IMG/VR virus record: IMGVR_UViG_3300022198_002462
Span: 1-33,676 of that record
Direction: 5' to 3' (one strand)
DNA: 33,676 nt
Origin: a virus
The notes beneath the pieces were generated by a model. The model was not told the origin of the DNA and made no database searches. It worked only from the letters and a program-made list of their open reading frames with translations. Within the stretch, counting starts at the first letter, position 1; every line of letters starts with the position of its first letter. Shown piece after piece: positions 1 to 7,500 of the stretch. The translations under genes and the position numbers were made by a program.

Positions 1-2
1 AC

Positions 3-287
3 CCGGGCATCAGCAGCAAGGCAGAGTTCCGCAAGGAGTTCAACGCACTCCATGGGGTGAGCCTCTCAGCCGCCAAGTTCGAGGAGTACCTCTCCTACCT
101 CAACATCAACTTCACCAAGAAGGTTGTGATTGAAGGCTTGTTCCCCGGTGTACCGCCCCGCCCGCAGGCCGGGGCGGCCACCCCGGAGGAATTGGAGGAT
201 GATGACTTCGTGTTCGACAACGAACCAAAAGCCCTTGATGAAAAATTCAGGGGATTGAATCCCCGTGACATGTTCGGACTGGCATGA
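3..287 (+). CDS. C-terminal part of an unidentified protein (5' end outside window)
   Basis: The frame is open from the first bases of the window to the stop at 285-287. A GTG at 57 could act as a start, but in-frame codons upstream still read as ordinary protein (beginning PGISSKAEFRKEF), so this is more likely the end of a longer gene. The visible part has a mixed helical segment, then a Pro/Ala-rich linker, an acidic patch (EELEDDDFVFDNE) and a short tail. I recognise no domain. Its stop overlaps the start of the Sak4-like gene in an ATGA arrangement at 284-287, which suggests coupled translation and membership of the same DNA-metabolism operon. Confidence 0.6.
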   Translation, partial: PGISSKAEFRKEFNALHGVSLSAAKFEEYLSYLNINFTKKVVIEGLFPGVPPRPQAGAATPEELEDDDFVFDNEPKALDEKFRGLNPRDMFGLA

Positions 288-1183
288 CCCACACAACTCT
301 CATGAAAGGAGAACCGTTGGGCTTTACCAAACTCGGTTTCTCGGGACAGAAGATGAAGTACCCACTCAATGCCCTCTTCGGCATGGTGGTGGGTGAGCAG
401 AACACAGGCAAGTCCTACCTGTTCCAGTCCAACCCGGACGCCTTCATCATCAACCTCGACCTCTCCTCCACCGTCACCCCCGAGTGCCGTGCCACCATCT
501 GGCCGGGTGTCAACGACGAGGGCCTACCCATCGACATCGACGGAAGCCACCTCGTTCTGACTTGGGACAAGGTGTTGGAGAAGAAGAAGCAGTTGATCGA
601 CATGGCGAGGGCCGGAGAGCCCCGTCCCAAGTGCGTGGTCCTCGACACCATCACGCCCTGCGTCCGACTCCTCAAGCCCTACATCGCCAGCAAGATGGAC
701 CGCTCGTCCTTCGAGCAGGCTCACGGCCCAGCCGCCTACGACAAACTCTTCGACGAGATCCTGTCGTTCGCGTTCGACCTCCGGCAGGTTGGCTACGGGG
801 TGTGGTTCATCGCCCACCTCAGCCGTGAGTTTCTTCAGGTTTCTGACGATGGGGCCAAGACGGAGGAGTTGACGCTCAACATGTCGGCGGGTATGGTACG
901 CCGCCTGACCCCAGCCGTTGAGATGATTGCCCCGGTCTGTTGTGATCGCCGGTCTACCACCGTTATGGAGACCAAGATTGTCAAGTCCGGGACAAAGGAG
1001 ATCGAGCGGAAGATTCCAATTGAGCGGATTCTATACGAACGGAAACTGGCGTTCGACGATCCCCGCTTCAGCCGCATCATCCGCACTCGCACTACCAGCC
1101 GTATGCCAAATGTTCCCCTTGATCCTGTTGATCCTTGGGGGTCTTTCGAGTCAGCCTTCAATGAGGCAAATAAGGAATCCTGA
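284..1183 (+). CDS. Sak4-like / AAA_24 RecA-fold ATPase (phage recombination)
   Basis: The protein has 299 aa. Residues 37-44 (GEQNTGKS) form a clear Walker A loop, and residues 117-121 (CVVLD) fit Walker B, with a Thr/Pro-rich strand after it. The length and single RecA-type core match phage Sak4/AAA_24 nucleotide-binding proteins, which are known single-strand annealing or recombination factors. The next gene is a DUF669-type protein, the usual partner of this ATPase in phage genomes, and this supports the assignment. The ATG at 284 overlaps the previous stop (ATGA). A TTG at 317 sits 5 nt after a perfect AAAGGAG and is a credible alternative start that would remove 11 residues before the conserved core. 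The function is inferred from motifs and context. Confidence 0.82.
   Translation: MTHTTLMKGEPLGFTKLGFSGQKMKYPLNALFGMVVGEQNTGKSYLFQSNPDAFIINLDLSSTVTPECRATIWPGVNDEGLPIDIDGSHLVLTWDKVLEKKKQLIDMARAGEPRPKCVVLDTITPCVRLLKPYIASKMDRSSFEQAHGPAAYDKLFDEILSFAFDLRQVGYGVWFIAHLSREFLQVSDDGAKTEELTLNMSAGMVRRLTPAVEMIAPVCCDRRSTTVMETKIVKSGTKEIERKIPIERILYERKLAFDDPRFSRIIRTRTTSRMPNVPLDPVDPWGSFESAFNEANKES
305..311 (+). promoter_or_regulatory. Strong Shine-Dalgarno (AAAGGAG) inside the annotated 5' end of the Sak4-like gene
   Basis: AAAGGAG lies 5 nt before an in-frame TTG (317-319) of the Sak4-like gene. It may mark the real start, or a second internal start, instead of the coupled ATG at 284. Confidence 0.4.
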
Positions 1184-1184
1184 C

Positions 1185-1697
1185 ATGAGTATCAAGCGAG
1201 CCGTCTTCGACAACTTCGAGAGCGACTTCTCGGCTGCCGAAGTGTCGCCGGGCTACAACGACTGGTTCCCCGAAGACGGGGACTACGAAGCCCTCATCAC
1301 CAGCATCGTGCAGGTGGACTGCCCCTTCAAGGAGAGGGACGGAACCACCCACGACGGCACCCTCATCAAGTTCACTTACCGTCTTCTTCAGGACGACGAC
1401 CAGCCCGACAACCCCCGCTCCTTCGAGGGTGGCCCGATGGTCTTCCCCGACTGCGGCAAGGCTGGCCTCAAGACTGATGGTGGTCAGGTCCGTGTGGACA
1501 TCGCCATCAAGCGGCTCAAGCAGACCCTGACCGTCTGCCTTGGCGATGTGCCCTCCATGGGTGCTGGCCTCATGCAGATCGAGGAACTCCTTGGCACTGA
1601 GGAGATCCCGGTCCTCGTCCGTTGCAAGTCCCGTGAGGGTGCCAACGGCAAGGTCTACGGCGAGGAGCAGGTCCTCCGCCGTCTCCAAGAGTCCTGA
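1185..1697 (+). CDS. DUF669-type single-stranded DNA-binding protein
   Basis: The protein has 170 aa and is acidic. The ATG at 1185 follows the Sak4-like stop by one base and is preceded by AAGGA about 8 nt upstream. The N-terminus (DNFESDF, then PGYNDWFPEDGDYEALI) is followed by a beta-rich core, and the pattern fits DUF669 proteins, which bind ssDNA and are found next to AAA_24/Sak4 ATPases. The frame is open further upstream (from 927), but that part is antiphase overlap with the ATPase gene and is rejected. A likely role is coating ssDNA for the neighbouring recombinase. The family call rests on overall pattern and context, because I see no diagnostic catalytic residues. Confidence 0.7.
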   Translation: MSIKRAVFDNFESDFSAAEVSPGYNDWFPEDGDYEALITSIVQVDCPFKERDGTTHDGTLIKFTYRLLQDDDQPDNPRSFEGGPMVFPDCGKAGLKTDGGQVRVDIAIKRLKQTLTVCLGDVPSMGAGLMQIEELLGTEEIPVLVRCKSREGANGKVYGEEQVLRRLQES

Positions 1698-1912
1698 GCG
1701 AACCAAGGATAGGTGCCGGTCCGGGGCGGGCAACCACAGGCACCCTAGGTGGCCCCGTCTACTAAACTCTCTCTCGGGTCCCGTCTCCTTTTATCCATGG
1801 GGGAGGCGGGGCCATTCTCCCCCCCGCTCGCCTGTCCTACCCGGGATTACTCCTTCATCTACCCAACTCGCTTCCTGCGGTGGAGGGGTAGGGCAGGCAT
1901 TTCTTTCGTCCG

Positions 1913-1947
1913 CCCCGGCATCGGCTTCGGTCGGTGTCGGGGTTTTT
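1913..1947 (+). terminator. Rho-independent terminator after the recombination genes
   Basis: An 11-bp stem (1913-1923 with 1932-1942, including two G-U pairs and CCCC/GGGG at the base) encloses an 8-nt loop containing TTCG and is followed directly by TTTTT (1943-1947). It lies 216 nt downstream of the DUF669-type stop and would end the first plus-strand unit. Confidence 0.8.
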
Positions 1948-1950
1948 CTA

Positions 1951-1979
1951 TTGAAGTTTGCCTTGGCTAGGGGTAGACT
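1951..1979 (+). promoter_or_regulatory. Sigma70-like promoter directly after the terminator
   Basis: TTGAAG (1951-1956), a 17-nt spacer and TAGACT (1974-1979) match -35 and -10 hexamers with ideal spacing. The site starts 3 nt after the T-run of the terminator, a typical place for the next unit's promoter. Initiation would be expected near 1986. It is not experimentally supported here. Confidence 0.55.
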
Positions 1980-2007
1980 TCCTGTACAAACTAGTCCCCC
2001 CACTTCC

Positions 2008-2044
2008 GGCGTGGGGTTGCCGTTGCTACGGTCCCCACGCCTTT
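2008..2044 (+). terminator. Leader hairpin with T-rich tail (attenuator or small-RNA end)
   Basis: A perfect 9-bp stem GGCGTGGGG/CCCCACGCC (2008-2016 with 2033-2041) has an inner CCGT/ACGG stem in its loop and is followed by TTTCATCTCTTT. It begins about 20 nt after the predicted start of the 1951-1979 promoter. It could attenuate transcription into the downstream genes or end a short leader RNA. The T-run is interrupted, so efficiency is uncertain. Confidence 0.45.
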
Positions 2045-2057
2045 CATCTCTTTCTCC

Positions 2058-2558
2058 TTGGCCCTATACTCTCTTCGGGGGGTATGGGGCTTTTCGTTGG
2101 ACTCGGACTTGACGGACCATCCCGTATGGACTACGCTGGATCCGGTGCGGCATAACGACGCACCTGATGCGGCTGTCAGGATCCGCATCACGCAGGACCT
2201 AGAGTCGGTCCCGTTGCCCCGGTTGGACCACATTACCCTCACGGCTCGGGGGTTCTGGAGGCAGCAGGGAACACTCAGCGTCATCGGCCATTGGCTGGTG
2301 GCGAAGGTCGGAGAGGGCCCCGGGCCAGTCGAGAGCCTACGCCGTCCACTCGTCGTAGCCTTCAGACAGGTCCGGGGCTCCCTCAAATTCATTGACTTCG
2401 TCGTCACGCGAGACCACAAGGAAGAACTGGGGGGACTCATCTCCCCCCACCAGATGTCTAGGCTCACGCCCGGACGCTGCCCTGCGGGCGTCCGGGCGAC
2501 GCCCCCAGACAACTACGAGGTTTGGATACCCCTAGGAGACCCTGATGCAGCACGCTGA
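2058..2558 (+). CDS. Hypothetical protein, start uncertain
   Basis: The open frame gives up to 166 aa. The 2058 start is a TTG with no clear ribosome binding site. TTG at 2097 or 2109, or GTG at 2145, are equally possible, and the more convincing protein-like part begins around 2145. The core has alternating hydrophobic residues (ITLTARGFW, SVIGHWLVAKV, LKFIDFVVT), suggesting a small beta-rich fold. No family is recognised. Two strong hairpins lie inside the coding region: G6A/TC6 (2429-2448) and CCCGGACGC/GCGTCCGGG (2469-2496). The 3' end overlaps the next gene by 14 nt. It is probably real but is the weakest of the plus-strand genes. Confidence 0.45.
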   Translation: MALYSLRGVWGFSLDSDLTDHPVWTTLDPVRHNDAPDAAVRIRITQDLESVPLPRLDHITLTARGFWRQQGTLSVIGHWLVAKVGEGPGPVESLRRPLVVAFRQVRGSLKFIDFVVTRDHKEELGGLISPHQMSRLTPGRCPAGVRATPPDNYEVWIPLGDPDAAR

Positions 2559-2775
2559 CCACATCACGATCGAAGACGTTACGACAGGCCCGGCCATCAC
2601 AAGCCGGGTCTTTCATTGGGAGCATCTTCCGCAAGCAACCAGAGACCACATAAAGAGTCTCATCAACGGTGCGATCGACAACGAGATCTCGCAGAATCTT
2701 GCCCCCGGTTCCGACATCCTCGAAGCAGAGGTCGTCGTCCAAGTCACCATTCACACCCAGATCGCGGAGTACTAG
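2545..2775 (+). CDS. Small acidic hypothetical protein (76 aa)
   Basis: The ATG at 2545 has a good AGGAG (2534-2538) six bases upstream, and its stop is directly abutted by the next ATG. The protein has 76 aa with several acidic residues and a likely helix in the middle (TRDHIKSLINGAIDNEI). No motif or family is recognised. The tight spacing with 2776-2994 and 2999-4033 suggests one small operon with the DUF932 gene. Confidence 0.65.
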   Translation: MQHADHITIEDVTTGPAITSRVFHWEHLPQATRDHIKSLINGAIDNEISQNLAPGSDILEAEVVVQVTIHTQIAEY

Positions 2776-2994
2776 ATGGCTGAGAAAGAAGGATTCACCC
2801 CGGAAGAGGAACCAATGGCAATCATCGTCATGGCAGATGGAACGTGGTGTTCTGTCCGGGCAGTCACCATGACCATCATCACCCAAAAGCAGCACATTCA
2901 ACTTTGTGACGGAGAGATCGAACCCAAGGACCTCGTGAATGTCCTTGATATACATTTCCCCACATACTTCCACCGCTTTCGCGAAGAGGACTGA
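2776..2994 (+). CDS. Small acidic hypothetical protein (72 aa)
   Basis: The ATG follows the preceding TAG with no gap, so translation is probably coupled. A GGAG-type signal lies about 7-8 nt upstream. The 72-aa product is Met- and Glu-rich with two short beta-like stretches (AIIVMADGTW, VRAVTMTIITQ). The function is unknown. It ends 4 nt before the DUF932 start. Confidence 0.6.
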   Translation: MAEKEGFTPEEEPMAIIVMADGTWCSVRAVTMTIITQKQHIQLCDGEIEPKDLVNVLDIHFPTYFHRFREED

Positions 2995-2998
2995 GAAA

Positions 2999-4033
2999 AT
3001 GGCTCACGAAATCACATCCAATGATCACCTCGTTCTTGCCGGTAAGGCCGCATGGCATGGCTTCGGCACTATCGTCGAGGACGCACCAACCACCTACGAA
3101 GCCCTGAAGTTGGCCCGCATGGAATGGAACGTCCTTGAGACCAACTACCTCAAGGGCTACGCCCCCACGATGACGGCGGACAATGAGTACCGCACCGACA
3201 AGTGGAAGTTCACGGTGAGGGAGGACACGCAAGAGATCCTCGGTTGCGTTACCTCAGGCTTCCAGCCAGTTCAGAACTCTGAACTAGCGAACTTCTGCTC
3301 GGAGTTGTCGATGGACTCCGTCGTCAAAGTGGAGTCGGCAGGTTCTCTCTTCGGTGGCCGCCGGGTCTGGTTCCTACTCAAGGCCGACACCTTCAACGTG
3401 GGGCAGAAGGAGGGGCCTACCTACGATCCCATCACTCCCTACATCCTCGTTGCCAACGGCCACGACGGATCCCTCTCCTTTACCGGCATGACGACCTCCG
3501 TCCGTGTTGTCTGCAACAACACGTTGTCATGGGCGTTGAAGGGCAAGGGTAAGGTGTTCTCCTACAAGCACACCGCCAACATCATGTCCCGCATCGACGA
3601 CGCCCGCAAGGCAATGCACAACGCATTGAAGGGACTTGACAACTTCAAGTATGCCTGCCACCATCTCCGCAGTCGCACCATGACGAGGCAGGAAGTGCAG
3701 GCGTTCTTCCTCGACGTGTACTCTCACGTCGTGGATCCCATCGTCAAGACCACCCGCGAAGAGCGGCTGAACAACCCGTTCTCTCGGAAGGAAGAGACGG
3801 ATCGTCGGTACGTCAACGCGATGGAGAACCTCGACAAGATCTGCCGCAACTTCGATGACGAGTATCGGATTGCGGGTGCCACCTACTGGAACGCATTCAA
3901 CGCGACCAGCAGTTGGCTTCAGGACCGCAATCGCAAACTCGGCGACCACCACACTTACAATGTCGTGATGGGTACCGCCGCCGACAACACCAGCAAGGCG
4001 TTCAAGTTCGCACTGACCGCCGCTGGTACCTGA
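2999..4033 (+). CDS. DUF932 phage/plasmid-like protein
   Basis: The protein has 344 aa. The N-terminus has the typical 'KAAWHGFGTIVEDAPTT' type of segment. The middle has the conserved 'GFTGMTTSVRVVCNNTLSWAL'-like region (about residues 160-180) that characterises DUF932, also known as the TIGR03299 phage/plasmid-like family, followed by a helical C-terminal half. The molecular role of the family is not established. It is often found near replication or recombination genes in phages and plasmids, as here. The ATG at 2999 is chosen because it lies 4 nt after the previous stop, has a GAGG upstream, and the MAHEI start fits the family better than the longer in-frame start at 2939. A strong terminator follows. 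Confidence 0.85.
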   Translation: MAHEITSNDHLVLAGKAAWHGFGTIVEDAPTTYEALKLARMEWNVLETNYLKGYAPTMTADNEYRTDKWKFTVREDTQEILGCVTSGFQPVQNSELANFCSELSMDSVVKVESAGSLFGGRRVWFLLKADTFNVGQKEGPTYDPITPYILVANGHDGSLSFTGMTTSVRVVCNNTLSWALKGKGKVFSYKHTANIMSRIDDARKAMHNALKGLDNFKYACHHLRSRTMTRQEVQAFFLDVYSHVVDPIVKTTREERLNNPFSRKEETDRRYVNAMENLDKICRNFDDEYRIAGATYWNAFNATSSWLQDRNRKLGDHHTYNVVMGTAADNTSKAFKFALTAAGT

Positions 4034-4047
4034 CCATTTCTTTCCTC

Positions 4048-4081
4048 CCCCCCACTGGGCTTCGGTTCAGTGGGGGGTTTT
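4048..4081 (+). terminator. Strong terminator built from an inverted pair of the genome-wide AGTGGGGGG motif
   Basis: A perfect 10-bp stem CCCCCCACTG/CAGTGGGGGG (4048-4057 with 4068-4077) with a 10-nt loop containing TTCG is followed by TTTT. It starts 14 nt after the DUF932 stop. Both arms carry the same 9-base core that recurs across the window. Confidence 0.9.
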
Positions 4082-4113
4082 GTGGAAGGGGCTGCGTTAG
4101 CCCCTGATCGGGA

Positions 4114-4157
4114 GGGGTGGGGGTTTTCCTGCCGAGGGCCCCTACCCCAACCTTTTT
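4114..4157 (+). terminator. Second hairpin with T5, upstream of the DnaA-like gene
   Basis: GGGGTGGGGG (4114-4123) pairs with CCCCTACCCC (4139-4148) over 10 positions, with one G-U pair. The loop is 15 nt, and TTTTT follows at 4153-4157. A further small stem, GGGGCT/AGCCCC, sits at 4088-4104. Coming right before a gene with a good ribosome binding site, it may be a backup terminator or an attenuator. Confidence 0.5.
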
Positions 4158-4166
4158 GGAGATGAC

Positions 4167-4568
4167 ATGCGGAAGAAGCATTGGATTATCGACGCCGTCA
4201 ACCAGTGGATCGGGATCCCCGGTGAGAACAAAGGATTCAGAACCGAAGATATAGTGCGTCAGAGGTTTGTGTGGGCAGGCATCATCTTGGAGTTTGTGCC
4301 TGACATGCCACATCCCGACTTGGCAAAGATCGCCAAGGTCAAGACCCACACTACTATTGGTCAATGGCTACAAGGCTGGAAATCCTTGCCGGTGCAGGTA
4401 CGGCACTCATGGATTGAGTTCTTTATGGGGTCAGGCCACAAGCGAGCAATGATGCTGATGCTTGGAAGGGATCCACTCTTCCAGTCTCTGGTCAATCCGT
4501 CACAAATTGATAGGGATCGAACACGTCGAAGGAAGAAGGCAGCATCCTTGCCTTCTCCGCCGTGCTGA
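4167..4568 (+). CDS. Small protein with DnaA domain IV-like DNA-binding segment
   Basis: The protein has 133 aa. The ATG at 4167 has GGAG five bases upstream. Residues 30-70 (RQRFVWAGIILEF, then HPDLAKIAKVKTHTTIGQWL) resemble the domain IV helix-turn-helix of DnaA: an arginine-led hydrophobic helix followed by 'P-x-I-A ... x-H-T-T-V'. Small DnaA-domain-IV-like proteins occur in other phages. The family AAA+ ATPase part is absent. The last about 20 residues are Arg/Lys-rich (DRDRTRRRKK) and could add DNA contacts. Its 3' end overlaps the convergent 1303-aa gene by 77 nt. It could bind an origin or act as a regulator, but both are inferences. An alternative is an unrelated helix-turn-helix protein. 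Confidence 0.5.
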   Translation: MRKKHWIIDAVNQWIGIPGENKGFRTEDIVRQRFVWAGIILEFVPDMPHPDLAKIAKVKTHTTIGQWLQGWKSLPVQVRHSWIEFFMGSGHKRAMMLMLGRDPLFQSLVNPSQIDRDRTRRRKKAASLPSPPC

Positions 4569-7500
4569 GATCCAACTCTTCAGGCGTCCGAGACTTGAGA
4601 GTTTCCAGACGCTCGACAAGATACGGGCGAACCTGCGGACGGAACTCCGGAGAGATCCTTTGGTACATCCGTTCCTTCAGGGGGACTTCTCTCAACTGAA
4701 TGGCCCGGTCGATCTGGTCCTTCGTAACGGAGAGAGGCCGCTTGAAGCGTTTCTCAAAGGCTGCCTTGATCCGGCTGGCCTTGCCCATGTCGTTGGCAAG
4801 CACGGCATCGACATACTTCCGACGCTCCTGCACCACAGCGTCTCGGTTCTTGACAAGGAACGCATTGAGTTCCTGATCCGTCTTGAACATGTAGGAGTTG
4901 AAGCCAAGGCTCCCGAGGATGGTGCGGGGGGCACTCCGATACTCAAGGAGGCTCCCGTCTGCACGGTAGATGGGGACTTGTCCCTGCTCATTCATGGCGG
5001 TCCAGTCCGCCGACTCACGCTGGAGACCCCCAAGGAACCCAGTGGGGGGAGCAACGCGGGGCAACGCATTCAGCAGGCGGGACGCCGCGATGCCGCCGGG
5101 GATGAAGCGGGGAGCCATCGAGCCGATCAGACTTACGTCGTCCTGCATCAGGGCTTGGGCTGCATCCCGAACCGTGCTGAAGGCGGGGGACAACGGGATG
5201 TTGTAGGCGGCTTCGCTGTCGGGCTCCAGCATGAAGGGGCCGACGATCGTAGACTCGTAGAGCGTCTGACCCGCAAGACCCCGACTCAGGTCGATGCCCG
5301 CAGCATTCTTGCCGACCTCGTACACGATCGCAGAGGTTCCCATCATTCGCATCAGGTCGTGAGCCATGGCGGAGAATCGACCCTCCGTCTCAAAGCCCGT
5401 GATGCCCCAAGTACGGCGACCCTGATTCACCATCGGCGTGGTGTCGGTCCAAGCAGTCAGCGTTCGGACAGGGAACGTGAAGAACTGACGGACCCACGGA
5501 AGACCGAAGCCCGTCCTCTGGAACAGGTCAGGGCTGTTGATAAGGTCAGAACCGAACTGCGTGTTCTGCACCATCTCGCGGACGTTCTCGGCAACCTCGA
5601 CATCCGCAAACTCCGTCTTTCCCCCCACTACGCGGTGGACGCCGTTCTTCATTTCGAGGCCACGGAGGCGGCCCGCCTTCTGCATCTGGCCCAGCATTGC
5701 TTCACCCGTCACCGTACGGTTGAAGAGTTCCGAGTGCGTGAACAACTTCAGCGGCATCTCAGAAAGCCAGAAGTCTGCGGACCCCTTGCCACGGGCCTTG
5801 AGGGCGGCCTCCGCCGCAAAGGCCGTCGAGTCCATCAACTCGAAGTCCGTGGCCCGAATGTCCAGAAGGTCCATGCCAAGAGGCTGATCCTTCGTAGCGA
5901 TGTTGGAAAGACGGAAGTGCTTGGCTCGGAGTTGATCCACCTGTAGGGGATCGGCATTGAGCGGCAACTTTACACGCTCTCGCAGATACCCGAAGTACTG
6001 CTTGAGGGCACTGCCGTACGCCTTGACCATGACATCGGGATCCATCCAAGTCGCGGCGTACATGAGGGGCTGCATGAGGTTGAGCATCGCAGACCCAAGG
6101 TTCAAACCAAGGTGCGAAGCATAGAACACCTTGGTCAAACCCCGCCCAAGATTGGAGCCTTGAGCGTCGGCCAAGTCCATGGCTCCGTACCGCTCAAGAC
6201 TCTCGACAAACTTGGCGGGATATCCCCCCATCTTCTTGATGGATTGGAAGGCTTTGCTGTGGGCCATGGCGTCTGCCATGTCCATCGCCATCATGGTGGC
6301 GTACTCACTCATCATGTCTCGCATGGGCATCGAGCCTCTCATGCGGTTGACGAGTGTCCCCATGATGTATTCGCGAGCCCTCTCTCCTCCCTTGCGACCA
6401 ACCTTGTCGAGGTCCGTGGCAATCGTGTTGGAGGCCACCTCCAACAGGCGATATCGAGTGGCACCCACTTCGCCAAGACCACCAAGAAGTTTGGTCTCAA
6501 TACCTCGACGAGCCCCGGGCTTGGCGTACTCCAGCATCTGCAAGTAGGCTGGGTCGTTGGTTTCCCGAAGCCTACGGATGAACTGATCTTGGTAAGCGTC
6601 GTCGATGTGGAGGACAAGGTCGTTGCGAGTCTGCTTCATGTACCGGCTGAAGGACGTGTTGTAATCAAGGTTCATCACCTGAACACGGTTGGCTTCTGCC
6701 GTTGCCGACGTTTCAATCTCGAACTTTCTGCTCCGCTCCATCGCGTCGTCAAGACGACCGTTCAAGAGACCACGACGCTTGTAGTCTTCTTCCAAAATCA
6801 TCAAGTCGTCAGAGTCAATGAAGGGATCTTCAAGACTTCTCTCGTTGACGCGGCCCGAAAGCGAGGCGGCTCGATCCTTGGGGCTTACCTTGATGCTATC
6901 AGTACGACGCTTGACGATGTTGCCCGCCTCGTTGTCAACATAAGACCAGACGTTGCGGGGCATAAAGTTGTCGAGGTCGTCGGCCTCCTTGCGAACGGAC
7001 ACCAGAAGATTCTGGAACTGCTCCAGCGTCATCTTCTTGCTTTGAAGGGCCTCGATGATCTTCTTGTAGCCGTCTCCCCCCACATACCCTTGGAACTCCT
7101 TGTGGAGGACGTTGGAGATTTCCTCCGCCGTCTTGGCTGCGGGGTCCGACGACAACGAACGGAAGATACGAGTCAACTTGCCCTTGTCGTAGACCAGTTC
7201 CCCCGTGCGATCGAAGACCTCACGGTTGCCAAAGAGATCCACATACCGAGCCTTCATCATGGCCCGGCTCTGATCCAGTAGGGGCATGAACCCCTCGCGA
7301 CGGAGCCACGCACCGGACAGGTTGTTGGGGTCAAGGGCTTGGATCTCGCGAGATTCAGTGAAGACACGGAGCGGAGACTCGCCCGGTACGTACTCCAACT
7401 TCTCGCCCCGAGTGGGAGTCATGCGAATCGCGACAGTCTCGTCGATGTCTTCCGCAACTCCCATCTTCTTCAGGAGTTTGGTGCGATTCTTGGCGATGTC

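Larger units (their letters stand above)
1698..2057 (+). other. GC-rich structured intergenic region (terminator, promoter, leader hairpins)
   Basis: About 360 nt separate the DUF669-type gene from the next credible gene. Frames here are open but have skewed, Pro/Ser/Arg-rich composition, and I call none. The sequence is dense in self-complementary segments. GGTGCC/GGCACC arms flank about 1711-1745, and a 12-bp wobble-containing stem lies near 1777-1815. Further down are the terminator at 1913-1947, a promoter-like pair at 1951-1979, the first exact AGTGGGGGGA-family site (1995-2004, reverse orientation) and a 9-bp hairpin at 2008-2041. This looks like the boundary between two transcription units. 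Confidence 0.6.

Noticed and set aside
1540-2112. Open plus-strand frames across the 1698-2057 gap
   Set aside because: The frames have skewed Pro/Ser/Arg composition, run through the strong terminator and promoter, and lack initiation signals.
4462-5946. Long plus-strand open frame (494 codons) antisense to the 1303-aa gene
   Set aside because: It mirrors the codon structure of the minus-strand gene, is His/Arg/Leu-rich without fold-like pattern, and has no ribosome binding site.
6112-7281. 389-codon plus-strand frame antisense to the 1303-aa gene
   Set aside because: The composition is typical of an antisense frame (Val/His/Leu-rich), with no initiation signal.
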